In this document: in pieces, positions 56,451-64,000 of the stretch
Layout: each line of letters begins with the position of its first letter
Numbering within the stretch: position 1 is the stretch's first letter
Assembly (NCBI GenBank): GCA_910576655.1
Contig: CAJTJC010000001.1
Coordinates: 177,108 to 241,107, forward strand
Length of the DNA: 64,000 nt
Direction: 5' to 3'
Source of the DNA: an uncultured Christensenella sp.
Lineage (GTDB): Bacteria > Bacillota > Clostridia > Christensenellales > Borkfalkiaceae
Notes under the pieces: model-generated
Database searches by the model: none
What the model saw: the letters and a program-made list of their open reading frames with translations, nothing else
What the model was told of the DNA's origin: nothing
Position numbers and translations under genes: made by a program

Positions 56451-58301
56451 TTACGCGTTCGTTACAGCGTAAAAATCTACTGTTCCGTTTTCAATATTAT
56501 ACACTACTTTGTAAGAACCCGCAACCGAACAGGTAATATTATTACTGCTGTCCGCTTTAATAAATTTGGCGTTTGCGTCGCCGCTCGTGCCAAGCGCGGT
56601 TATATTGATAAACGTGCCGTTAGCCGTCGCGCCCTTTGCAAATCTTTCAAGCCCGAACTCTACCTTTTTGCCCGCCTCGACCGTCAGTACGAATTCGTAA
56701 GCGGTCTTCGCTTCGTTAAGAGCAAACTTGTATTGCGCGTCCATTCCGTGCGACCAGTTGTTTACGTTCGCGCCCTTTATAAATATGTCGTAAACGTCGG
56801 CAGGGTCAGCCTCAACGTGTTCTACGATAGTCATCATCTTCGAATAGCTGTCGAAGCTTATATCGTAGTTGCCCGCTTTAAGCACCTTGATATTGTTGTT
56901 GCCGTCGCCCACTACCGAGAAGCCTGCGCCTGCGCCGAACAGATAGGTGTAGTTATAGCTTCCCAGTCCGTTATAGCCTTCCGTGCCCCATTCTCCGCGC
57001 TCGGTCGAGCCTTCCTTGAACGCCTGAATTATTATCTGCGAATTCAATTTAAGCGCGACGTTCTTAATCTCGAACACGCCAGAGTTTGCCTCGGTTTCGG
57101 TGAGCTTGAAGCGAGGGTCGAAGCAGTAACCGCTCCAATCGGCTACGCCTTCTGCAAACGTGCCGTCGATATAGTAGTCCGTGGGAACGGGAGTTTTAGT
57201 CGCGTCGAACGCAACGGACAGCACCTTCGTAGCTTCGGTATACGTAAAGGTGTATGTACCGCTTGCCTTTGCGGTCATGTTGCCTTCGGTGCCGCCTACT
57301 AACTGCTTGCTTGCCGCGTCGAGGTTGCTTGCGCGCAGATAGTCCGTACCCGTACCCTCGGTCCCGCCTACGGTAACTCTCGAAGTAAACATAAATTCGT
57401 CGCCCTCTTTAAGATATACCGCAAGCGTGTAAACGCCGTCCTTGTTAGTCATTTTGGTCGAGGCGTTGTACATATCCTTCCAGTTGGTTATTTTGTTACC
57501 CTTTATATAGAAATCGGTAACCGTTTCAACGTCCTCTACGTCGCCGTTCCTTACCCAGGTGAGCTTGTCGAGCGGGTTGATATTGAACGCTTCTTTGTTG
57601 GCTTCGGTATAGCTCGGATTGTTGGTTTCGTAAGTGTCGTCGTCGGGGTGAGTGGTAAGCGTAAACGTATAGTTGCCCGAATACTCGCACTTAATATCGT
57701 GACGGTAAGAGGAATTGTCGCCTATCGTGGCGGTGCCGCTGAACGCGGTCGTTCCGTCCGCAAGCTTCAACGTATCGAGATAGCCCGCGCCGCGCTGGTT
57801 CTGCCAGTCGCCCGTGCCCGTAATTTCAAACTGGAATTTATCGCCCTCGTATAAGTCTACCGTATATTTATACTCGTTCTTACCTTCGGTTTTAGTCATT
57901 TTGTGCTGCTCGCCGGTGCCCTTGCCCCAGTCGCTCGCCATAAGTACGGGGCCCTTTCCGCTGCCCGCGATATAAAACGTTCTCGTATCTTCGCTCTGCG
58001 TTGCGGAAGCAAACTGCGCAAACGCCGATTTGTTTTCGGTAATCGGCTCGTCAAAATCGAACTTGTGCGTAAAGCCGGGCGTCGCGAACCAGTCTACGAA
58101 AGTAAAACCGTCTTTCGTCGGCTGCCATTTTACCGCTTTTTCTCCCTCTTTTACGGTTTCCTTTTTAAGCTCCGTCGTTCCGTCCATATAAGTAACGGTG
58201 TACGTCACTTCCTCGTCGCCGCAAGCCGCCAGCATCGCAACCGACGTCGCGCAAACTGCGGTGGCAACTATAAGCCCTGCCCATTTAGTAGCCTTTTTCA
58301 T
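56451..58301 (-). CDS. Starch-locus surface lipoprotein with SusE/SusF-like binding modules
   Basis: A 616-residue lipoprotein (lipobox LAAC, Cys27). Residues 31-97 are an InlB/Flg-new type repeat (VTYMDGTTELKKETVKEGEK ... FVDWFATPGFTHKF). Then follow four or so modules of about 110 residues that each start with an aromatic-rich strand such as TFYIAGSGKGPVLMASDWG, DFYIKGNKITNWKDMYN, DYYIDGTFAEGVADWSGYC and DIFIKGANVNNWSHGMDAQY, like the starch-binding modules of SusE/SusF/CBM26-type proteins. It presumably holds starch at the cell surface for the transporter. Strong palindromic operator over its start site. Confidence 0.8.
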   Translation of the reverse strand: MKKATKWAGLIVATAVCATSVAMLAACGDEEVTYTVTYMDGTTELKKETVKEGEKAVKWQPTKDGFTFVDWFATPGFTHKFDFDEPITENKSAFAQFASATQSEDTRTFYIAGSGKGPVLMASDWGKGTGEQHKMTKTEGKNEYKYTVDLYEGDKFQFEITGTGDWQNQRGAGYLDTLKLADGTTAFSGTATIGDNSSYRHDIKCEYSGNYTFTLTTHPDDDTYETNNPSYTEANKEAFNINPLDKLTWVRNGDVEDVETVTDFYIKGNKITNWKDMYNASTKMTNKDGVYTLAVYLKEGDEFMFTSRVTVGGTEGTGTDYLRASNLDAASKQLVGGTEGNMTAKASGTYTFTYTEATKVLSVAFDATKTPVPTDYYIDGTFAEGVADWSGYCFDPRFKLTETEANSGVFEIKNVALKLNSQIIIQAFKEGSTERGEWGTEGYNGLGSYNYTYLFGAGAGFSVVGDGNNNIKVLKAGNYDISFDSYSKMMTIVEHVEADPADVYDIFIKGANVNNWSHGMDAQYKFALNEAKTAYEFVLTVEAGKKVEFGLERFAKGATANGTFINITALGTSGDANAKFIKADSSNNITCSVAGSYKVVYNIENGTVDFYAVTNA

Positions 58302-58334
58302 TTTTCACCTCTGATTTTTTCTACGGTTTTTTGG

Positions 58335-58384
58335 TTTACTTAACCGATTAAGTAAATTATAGTACTCAGTTTGCGTTTTGTCAA
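58335..58384 (-). promoter_or_regulatory. Promoter and perfect palindromic operator of the surface lipoprotein gene
   Basis: TTGACA (58384-58379) and TATAAT (58361-58356), 17-bp spacer, minus strand. Immediately downstream TTTACTTAA (58335-58343) and TTAAGTAAA (58348-58356) make a perfect 9-bp inverted repeat around CCGA. It covers the start of transcription, a repressor position. A LacI-type or TetR-type protein could bind it; no second copy was found in the window. Confidence 0.8.
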
Positions 58385-58527
58385 TACTTTTTTTAAAACT
58401 TTTCAAAAAATGTTTCGTTCTCTCATTTTTTCATTTTTGCAACTGCGGCGCCGTAAATTGCATTTTATAACAAATGTAAAAATATTATCAAAATTTTACA
58501 CAAATTCATAGACTTAATAGGTCGAAT

Positions 58528-58605
58528 ATGTTATTGGGCAACAAATTCACAATTTTTAAAATGATTTGAAATGTTATTGACTGACAAATTCACATTTGAT
58601 ATACT
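58528..58605 (+). promoter_or_regulatory. Promoter of the 36-residue gene, with duplicated upstream block
   Basis: TTGACT (58577-58582) and TATACT (58600-58605), 17-bp spacer. A 28-nt block ATGTTATTG-N4-ACAAATTCACA occurs twice, at 58528-58555 and 58571-58598, 43 bp apart; the second includes the -35 and most of the spacer. An earlier, weaker CACAAATTCA occurs near 58499. The duplicate may be a second promoter remnant or an activator site. The preceding 58385-58527 is AT-rich, without a gene. Confidence 0.65.
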
Positions 58606-58658
58606 ACTTTAACGCTCGGGAAGGGGACCCGACAGTAACAGTGAAAAAGGAGAGAAAT

Positions 58659-58769
58659 ATGTTTTTTGATTTTAACGAATTTAATAAACGCGAAGAAAAA
58701 GATACGAACAAACGCAACGACGAGTTTCTGACTTTATTTATATACTCGCAGTTTTTAAATGAATTTTAA
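58659..58769 (+). CDS. Small 36-residue protein of unknown function
   Basis: Open frame starting MFFDFNEFNKREEKDTNKRN and ending FLNEF. Support: an ideal AAGGAGAG ribosome binding site 5 nt before the ATG, a near-consensus promoter about 50 nt upstream and an intrinsic terminator 5 nt after the stop codon, forming a complete tiny transcription unit. The product is highly charged in the middle and aromatic at both ends (three Phe at the start, FIYSQF near the end), with no membrane helix or signal. The leader has a TCGGG/CCCGA hairpin. I do not recognise a family. Confidence 0.7.
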   Translation: MFFDFNEFNKREEKDTNKRNDEFLTLFIYSQFLNEF

Positions 58770-58773
58770 TCCA

Positions 58774-58801
58774 AGAGGGGTAAGCGGCAGCTTACCCCTC
58801 T
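58774..58801 (+). terminator. Terminator of the 36-residue gene
   Basis: AGAGGGGTAAGC (58774-58785) and GCTTACCCCTCT (58790-58801), GGCA loop, followed by CTTTTTATTTTTT. The end of the convergent NUDIX gene lies within the second arm. Confidence 0.9.
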
Positions 58802-59184
58802 CTTTTTATTTTTTCTATTATGTCCGCGTCCGCAGGGCAAAATTCGTAGCGCTGCATTTCCTCGGCGGTGACCCATTTCATATCGCTATGCTCTTTAAGC
58901 TTCGGCACGCCCCGCGCAACGGTGCAGTTGTATAGCGTCAGATGCACGGTAATATCCTCGTAATCGTGCGTTACCTCGGTAAAAACGCCGTGCGGCTCGA
59001 CCGTAACGTCAAGCTCTTCTATGCACTCGCGCACGATTGCCTGCTCGCCCGTTTCGCCCTGCTCTGTTTTTCCGCCCGCAAATTCCCAAAGCAGCCCGCG
59101 TGCCTTATCCGCGGGGCGGCGGCAAATGAGATATTTGTCCCCCTCCCGTATCAGCGCCGCAACCACCTCGACAGTTCCACTCAC
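58792..59184 (-). CDS. NUDIX hydrolase, MutT-like
   Basis: A 130-residue nucleotide hydrolase. The NUDIX box is GGKTEQGETGEQAIVRECIE followed by ELDV (G-x5-E-x7-R-E-x2-E-E). The KYLICRRPADKARGLLWEFA segment resembles MutT/CTP pyrophosphohydrolases that remove oxidised nucleotides. Start is GTG 59184 with an AAGGGGGC site, 1 nt after the YdeI-like stop. Cotranscribed with that gene. Confidence 0.88.
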   Translation of the reverse strand: MSGTVEVVAALIREGDKYLICRRPADKARGLLWEFAGGKTEQGETGEQAIVRECIEELDVTVEPHGVFTEVTHDYEDITVHLTLYNCTVARGVPKLKEHSDMKWVTAEEMQRYEFCPADADIIEKIKREG

Positions 59185-59185
59185 T

Positions 59186-59734
59186 TCAAAGCCCCCTTAA
59201 ATTATCGTTGAGCGCGTCCGTTATCCGCGCAAGCCTTTTTTGCCTGCCCGCGTCCGTCTTTGCATCGAAATACGCCCGAACGAAGGTCTTTTTTGCCGAC
59301 TGCGGCAACGCGTTGAATTTATCCAGCGCCGAGCCGTTAAGCAAAACGGCAAGCTCTGCAATATGCGCCTCGCCGAAGGTCATAGGGTCAACCGTATCCC
59401 ACTGACCGTTTTCCTTTGCTTCCTCTATCTTTTCCATACCGAAACGCGTCATCAGCCCGCTATCGATAAGACTTTCGGCAATGGCTTTGTTTTTATCCGA
59501 CCACTTGCTTTTTGCCCTGCGCTCGGAAAAATATTTAATATAGGTATTGCCGCCCGCGCTCTGCATTTGCCCGTCTATCCAGCCGAAGCAAAGCGCTTCC
59601 TCCAACGCTTCGGCAGCCGTAACGGTTTGGGGACCGCCGCTCTTGCCGAACACCAGCCACACCCCGCACGAGCTGCGGCAATTTTCCGCAAGCCAACTTC
59701 TCAACTGCTTTCTGTCGGTAAAAAGTAAACTCAT
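59186..59734 (-). CDS. YdeI/OmdA-family protein
   Basis: A 182-residue protein of the YdeI family (YdeI/OmpD-associated, sometimes annotated as bacteriocin-protection). Typical features: SSCGVWLVFGKSGGPQTVTA, EALCFGWIDGQMQSAGGNTY, FSERRAKSKWSDKNKAIAES. Function is not firmly known. I start at ATG 59734: TATAAT ends 7 nt before it and there is no ribosome binding site, so the mRNA is predicted leaderless and upstream in-frame starts are excluded. Confidence 0.85.
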   Translation of the reverse strand: MSLLFTDRKQLRSWLAENCRSSCGVWLVFGKSGGPQTVTAAEALEEALCFGWIDGQMQSAGGNTYIKYFSERRAKSKWSDKNKAIAESLIDSGLMTRFGMEKIEEAKENGQWDTVDPMTFGEAHIAELAVLLNGSALDKFNALPQSAKKTFVRAYFDAKTDAGRQKRLARITDALNDNLRGL

Positions 59735-59741
59735 ACTTGTA

Positions 59742-59770
59742 ATTATATTGTAATTTTTGCTTGATGTCAA
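59742..59770 (-). promoter_or_regulatory. Consensus promoter of the YdeI-NUDIX pair
   Basis: TTGACA (59770-59765) and TATAAT (59747-59742), 17-bp spacer, minus strand; ATG is 7 nt beyond the -10. Confidence 0.88.
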
Positions 59771-60310
59771 TAGCAAAAATACAGCCCCGACTTCGTAACT
59801 ACGACGAGATTTTTCGGAAAATAACTATCCGTTTATTTTTAGCTATCCAAGTCCACAAGCAGCACCGTTAACTCTACCAATGGATTTTAAGGCATATGCG
59901 TCAAAAATCGTAATTATCAAAGCCCACAAAAACAAGGGCATTTTTAGCCAAAAACACGCTAAAAACGCCCCAAAATTAATGATTTTCTTATATTATCCGT
60001 TTGTTAAAAACTCCCTAAAATCAGCAACTTCCCAAAACTTCCCAATTCTTTTCACAAAAATGAGCCGTATATTACGGCGCATTTTGCATATAAATTACCC
60101 GCAATAAACACTACAAGTTTATACTGAATTATTTTTCACTGAAATTAAATTCAGTAAAAATGACTGCCAGATCAAACCGATTCACATAAGAATCAAAACT
60201 ACCATTAAAGGACCCTTAATTTTGAAAAATAATCGAGCCTACTCTTGTCTTATAATTAGAAAATTTGCAGCTCACATTTAGTTAATAAAATAGTTTTAGT
60301 ATTCTACATC
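59771..60310. other. AT-rich intergenic boundary region
   Basis: About 540 nt with no gene I can support, at the left edge of the AT-rich island. It holds A-rich direct-repeat-like stretches (ACTTCCCAA twice near 60030-60050) and nested inverted repeats at about 60121-60157 (TACTGAATT...AAATTCAGTA, and CACTGAA...TTCAGT). A 75-codon open frame at 59880-60107 has no ribosome binding site and biased composition. An integration boundary would be expected here but no attachment site or integrase is visible. Confidence 0.5.
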
Positions 60311-60339
60311 TTTACTTATAATGTTAAATTTGCTATAAT
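60311..60339 (+). promoter_or_regulatory. Promoter of the SNF2-GHKL pair
   Basis: TTTACT (60311-60316) and TATAAT (60334-60339), 17-bp spacer, about 24 nt before the predicted leader's GGAG site and ATG 60370. Confidence 0.7.
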
Positions 60340-60369
60340 AAATTGGAAAACAATTTGGAGAATGGTTTT

Positions 60370-63300
60370 ATGTTAAATATCGGCGATGTGATAAAAGCAA
60401 AGCACAACAATAAAATAGGCGCTGTAGTTGCAATCGAGAAAAATGCTACTGCAACGAGATACATTGTGCTTATTGATAATAAAAAATTCAGTTTCTATGA
60501 AGAACAAATTGAGCCGTTTAATATAGACAATGGCTATCTGTCTTATTCCGCAAAAGACGTTAATTCTTTACTGACAGCTCGGTTACTTTTAAACCCTAAT
60601 ATTAATTCGCTCTATTCCTTGAACTCCGCAAAAATAGATTATATCCCGTATCAATTCCGTCCTGTACTTAAAATTATAAAATCGGATAGTCCTCGCATTT
60701 TAATTGCCGACGGCGTTGGCGTTGGTAAAACAATCGAGGCAGGACTTATTCTAAAAGAACTTGAAGCTCGCTTTGATATAAAATCTGTACTCGTTATTTG
60801 CCCCCGTCCACTTATAACAGAGAAGAAATGGCAAGGCGAATTAAAAGAAAAATTCGGAGAGCGCTTTGTTCACATTGACGGCGAGAAATTGCGCTACTGC
60901 ATTAACGAATGTAATTTAGATGAAGAATGGCCTGATGATTATGCTAAGTGCATTATTCCGTATTCACTGTTTGATGAAGCGATAGTAAACGGTACGGCCG
61001 AAGGTGGGCTTAAAAAGCTCAACAAAAAATCTTTGCTTGATTTAAAGCCGTTCCCAAAATTTGACTTAGTAATAGCCGACGAAGCACATCACATTAAGAA
61101 TCCCAATACTTATGCGCATCAAGCAGTGGAAATGTTCTGTGAGAACTCCACAAGCGTTGTTATGTTGACCGCTACACCTATACAGTTGGGAGATAAAGAC
61201 TTATTCACATTGCTTAGCATTTTGCGCCCTGATTTAGTTCATGATTATGAAAGTTTTGAACGCATGTCTGAACCGAATCCGTTTATCAATGAAGCCGTAA
61301 GACTGATTCGCAGTAATGCTACGGAATGGCAGCAGAACGCTTTGGCAAATTTAATTACCGCAGGAAAAACAAGTTTCGGTGCGATAAATCTATTACCTAA
61401 TCCTGTTTATCAAAATGCACTCGCAACCTTACGAAAAGAAACAATCACGCAAGAAGAGCGTGTCAAACTAATCACCGACACGGAAAGCTTGCACACCTTT
61501 GCCACTATTATAAATCGTACGCGCAGACGTGATATTGGCGAATTCACGGTTAGAAAACCCGAAACACTCAAAGTATCATTCACGGAAGATCAAGCAACTC
61601 TTTACAATGAGTTGTTAAAAATACAAGCCAATATTCTGAGACAATTGCATGGCGACAGAGGCTTACGCTTTATGATGACGACCATAATGCGTCAAGCATC
61701 AAGTTGTATTCATGGATTGCGTCCGTTCCTTGAAGATATTTTAACGCGTCGATTTGACGAACTTGGTTTTGCAAACGGCGATATGGGTGATGAAATCTCT
61801 GAAGATACAAAGGAATACCTTTCCACACCACAAATCATCGAAGCCGTCAAACAGTTGCTTGCTTTTACAGAAACAATGAGCGATGACGACACTAAAATTG
61901 AAGAGCTAACAAAGGCTATAAAAAACAAACAATCTATGCCAAACAACAAGGTTATGGTATTTAGTAGTTTCCGCCATACGTTGCGCTATCTGTATGAAAA
62001 ACTGTCTGCACATAATATTCGTGTCGGTATTATTTACGGTGGCGTAAAAGATGAAGCGCGCGTTATATTGCGCAATAGATTTAAAGCAGATAGAACGCAA
62101 GAAGATTCATTGGACGTGTTGCTCTTTTCTGAAGTCGGTTGCGAAGGCTTGGACTATCAGTTCTGCGATTGCTTAGTTAACTATGACCTGCCGTGGAATC
62201 CGCAAGCAATCGAACAGCGCATTGGTCGTATTGACAGAAACGGACAGAAGAGCGAAAGCATATCCATCATCAATATTATCACTGAAGGCACAATCGATTG
62301 TGATATATATGACCGTTGTCTTTCTCGTATTGGCGTGTTTAACTCCTCTATTGGTGATAGCGAAGAAATCTTGGGTGAAGTAACACGCGAGATTTATAAC
62401 GTTGTCGAGAAATATATTCTTAATCCGCAAGAACGTGCGCTAAAAGAACTGCAAATCGCAGATAATGCGATACGCAAAATGCAGGAACAGCAACGCTTAG
62501 AAGAAGAAAAACATACTTTTTTTGGTTTGGATTTAAGCGAAGAAGTTATGCGAAAAGAATTACAAGATGCAACCAATATTCATTTAAGTGCCGAAGCGAT
62601 AGTCCGACTTGTAGAAACGTACCTTGAAAAGCGTTTGGGTGCAGTCAGCCAATATATTCTTGGAAACGGACTTGAAAAGAAATTGCGCTTGAATGCCGAC
62701 AACCGCCAAATTTTATTAGCCGATTTTGAAGCGTTAGACAGACAACCCAACCCTGTCTATAAGGCGTGGGACAATTATTTGAATAACCGTGAGCCGTTTG
62801 AAAAAGTAACATTTGACGGCGAATATGCTACTGAACACAAAGACATAACGTTCATAATGCCTACTCATCCTCTTGTGAAGCAAGCTATTCGCTATTTTAG
62901 TGATGAGCCGGTACAATGCGATTTAAGTATACAATCGGATATACTTCCGCAGGGAGATTATCCTTTCATCATTTATGAATGGCAATATAAGGGAGTTAAG
63001 CCAAACAGTGAATTAAAAGTTGTAACGGCAAGCAATATTGATTCAAAGATTATGTTGAATCTTATTTATAATGCTCAAAATGCTGACGGTGCGGAACTTC
63101 TTAATACTGATGAATTAGAAAATTTACATTTCTCAATATGGAAATCGGCGAAAGCACAGTACCTTGTTGACGCAGAGCAAAGCATACGGTTTAAATTAAG
63201 CAGTTTAGTTTCAAGCCAACAAGGACAAATACGTGCCATTCAAGATGTTTTGGTAAAGGCAACAGACGAACGCATCATAAAAATGAAAAAAGCACAGCTT

Positions 63301-63414
63301 GAAAGGTTGGAATATTCTTTCAGTGAAAAACAAGAAACGCTAAAAGCCGAGATTGGAAAGTGCGATATTGTTTCAACCAAACTCGTGATTGGCACATTAC
63401 ACGTGGAGAATTAA
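60370..63414 (+). CDS. SNF2-family helicase/ATPase of a probable defence locus
   Basis: A 1014-residue superfamily 2 ATPase. Walker A is GVGVGKT at 115-121, the Walker B is DEAH at 237-240 (VIADEAHHIKNP), motif III is MLTATPIQ, and the C-terminal RecA domain has GCEGLDYQ and motif VI QRIGRIDRNGQ from residue 616. This resembles RapA/DrmD-like SNF2 proteins. The region after 700 is a coiled coil (AIRKMQEQQRLEEEKH) then an unrecognised domain. I take ATG 60370 with a GGAG site, not a TTG nine codons earlier. Base composition is far more AT-rich than the rest of the window. Followed 1 nt later by a GHKL ATPase. Confidence 0.88.
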   Translation: MLNIGDVIKAKHNNKIGAVVAIEKNATATRYIVLIDNKKFSFYEEQIEPFNIDNGYLSYSAKDVNSLLTARLLLNPNINSLYSLNSAKIDYIPYQFRPVLKIIKSDSPRILIADGVGVGKTIEAGLILKELEARFDIKSVLVICPRPLITEKKWQGELKEKFGERFVHIDGEKLRYCINECNLDEEWPDDYAKCIIPYSLFDEAIVNGTAEGGLKKLNKKSLLDLKPFPKFDLVIADEAHHIKNPNTYAHQAVEMFCENSTSVVMLTATPIQLGDKDLFTLLSILRPDLVHDYESFERMSEPNPFINEAVRLIRSNATEWQQNALANLITAGKTSFGAINLLPNPVYQNALATLRKETITQEERVKLITDTESLHTFATIINRTRRRDIGEFTVRKPETLKVSFTEDQATLYNELLKIQANILRQLHGDRGLRFMMTTIMRQASSCIHGLRPFLEDILTRRFDELGFANGDMGDEISEDTKEYLSTPQIIEAVKQLLAFTETMSDDDTKIEELTKAIKNKQSMPNNKVMVFSSFRHTLRYLYEKLSAHNIRVGIIYGGVKDEARVILRNRFKADRTQEDSLDVLLFSEVGCEGLDYQFCDCLVNYDLPWNPQAIEQRIGRIDRNGQKSESISIINIITEGTIDCDIYDRCLSRIGVFNSSIGDSEEILGEVTREIYNVVEKYILNPQERALKELQIADNAIRKMQEQQRLEEEKHTFFGLDLSEEVMRKELQDATNIHLSAEAIVRLVETYLEKRLGAVSQYILGNGLEKKLRLNADNRQILLADFEALDRQPNPVYKAWDNYLNNREPFEKVTFDGEYATEHKDITFIMPTHPLVKQAIRYFSDEPVQCDLSIQSDILPQGDYPFIIYEWQYKGVKPNSELKVVTASNIDSKIMLNLIYNAQNADGAELLNTDELENLHFSIWKSAKAQYLVDAEQSIRFKLSSLVSSQQGQIRAIQDVLVKATDERIIKMKKAQLERLEYSFSEKQETLKAEIGKCDIVSTKLVIGTLHVEN

Positions 63415-63415
63415 A

Positions 63416-64000
63416 ATGACGAAGTACACAAGTTTTGATGAATTAAAGCAAGATTGTAAAAATTGGGTTGAAGCCGGAAAAAAACGTGGTGCTCAAGATG
63501 GATTAAAAAAACTCCTAACTGAACTATATCCTGACAAAGCTCATTTCATTTATGAATTACTACAAAATGCCGAAGATAAAAATGCTTCTGAAGTATCGTT
63601 TGATTTATATGAAGATAAATTGGTTTTTTCCCACAATGGCACAAAGCGTGATTTTACCTTAGATGATATTGACGCTATTACAAACATAGGACATAGTACG
63701 AGCGCAGATGATCCTACAGCAATAGGTCAATTTGGTGTAGGTTTTAAAGCAGTTTATGCGTATACAGATACGCCAGAAATTCATTCAGGTGCTTATGACT
63801 TTAAGATTATTGATATGCTGGTACCTGAAGATGATAGCGTCGTTAAAACAGCTAAAAGCGGTTTCACACAATTCATTTTTCCTTTTAACAATCCTAAAAA
63901 ACCGCCGGAATTAGCGGTTAGTGAAATTAAAAATGCATTGGAGGAATTAGATGAAACTGCGCTTCTATTCCTTACACATATTAACCATATAAAATATAAA
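63416..64000 (+). CDS. Sacsin-like GHKL ATPase, N-terminal part (cut by window end)
   Basis: The visible 195 residues have an Hsp90/sacsin-type ATPase domain: ELLQNAEDKNASEVSF (N box), FSHNG (in place of DNG, as is common in sacsin-like proteins), NIGHSTSADDPTAIGQFGVG and FKAVYAYTDTPEI (G2 box). Stop lies beyond the window. It begins 1 nt after the SNF2 stop with GGAG as ribosome binding site, so the two are one operon. Similar SNF2 plus sacsin-like pairs are found in bacterial defence islands, so antiphage activity is a reasonable inference, untested. Confidence 0.85.
   Translation, partial: MTKYTSFDELKQDCKNWVEAGKKRGAQDGLKKLLTELYPDKAHFIYELLQNAEDKNASEVSFDLYEDKLVFSHNGTKRDFTLDDIDAITNIGHSTSADDPTAIGQFGVGFKAVYAYTDTPEIHSGAYDFKIIDMLVPEDDSVVKTAKSGFTQFIFPFNNPKKPPELAVSEIKNALEELDETALLFLTHINHIKYK

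Noticed and set aside
58612..58658. Riboswitch in the leader of the 36-residue gene
   Set aside because: Only a 5-bp TCGGG/CCCGA hairpin is present and it does not match any riboswitch consensus I know.
59840..59880. tRNA-like piece (minus strand has TTGGTAGAG)
   Set aside because: Resembles a D-arm but no acceptor, anticodon or T-arm pairing can be built around it.
59880..60107. 75-codon frame upstream of the SNF2 gene
   Set aside because: No ribosome binding site, no promoter and AT-rich biased composition; kept only as part of the boundary region.

Overview
The window looks like a chromosomal segment of an uncultured, probably gut-dwelling member of the Clostridia (Bacillota). The evidence is a Gram-positive S10-spc-alpha ribosomal protein order with a KOW protein between map and infA, zinc (C+) forms of S4, S14 and L36, a zinc-lid adenylate kinase, strong GGAGG ribosome binding sites and TTGACA-17-TATAAT promoters. 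Lipoproteins with a LAxC lipobox, a clostridial pot cassette and a bifunctional AdhE fit this. The style of the surface proteins suggests the Christensenellales/Borkfalkia neighbourhood, but that is recollection and not proven here.

Layout. 1-15,610 (minus strand): one long ribosomal protein cluster from rpsJ (promoter at 15,582-15,610) to rpoA (cut by the window start), including secY, adk, map and infA. Two intergenic spacers carry copies of an imperfect ~86-nt hairpin element. 15,650-16,220: a small divergent module of a frameshifted small gene and an XRE regulator with two matching operators. 16,280-18,430: an EF-G-like GTPase. 18,494-22,400: kduD with a MATE transporter, then a GH43 glycosidase. 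22,403-28,101: a polyamine-type ABC importer operon (XRE-cupin regulator, potA, potB, potC, potD, GNAT). 28,170-29,860: a gluconate 5-dehydrogenase-like SDR and MgtC. 29,877-35,984: a tight four-gene operon of unknown role (release-factor homologue, UvrD-like helicase, coiled-coil protein, membrane-anchored beta-helix protein). 36,005-37,260: TfoX-domain protein and amidohydrolase. 37,261-42,381: two-component system plus FtsX-type ABC transporter, with a periodic direct-repeat array that probably binds the response regulator. 42,420-48,234: surface lipoprotein, kinase-like phosphotransferase, adhE. 48,347-58,384: malto-oligosaccharide/starch locus (GH13 enzyme, substrate-binding protein, two permeases, ATPase, LacI regulator, surface lipoprotein with a strong palindromic operator). 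58,528-58,801: a 36-residue orphan protein with its own strong promoter and terminator. 58,792-59,770: NUDIX and YdeI-like genes. 59,771-64,000: an AT-rich island with a SNF2-family helicase and a sacsin-like GHKL ATPase (cut by the window end), probably acquired and possibly a defence system.

How it works together. Much of the accessory part is plant-polysaccharide and starch catabolism: extracellular binding, import, GH13/GH43 hydrolysis, sugar-acid dehydrogenases, and fermentation to ethanol by AdhE. A recurrent feature is that at least six genes have a consensus -10 hexamer only 6-7 nt before the start codon, predicting leaderless mRNAs, several of them for regulators or for the first gene of an operon. 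No tRNA, rRNA, CRISPR array or insertion sequence was seen.
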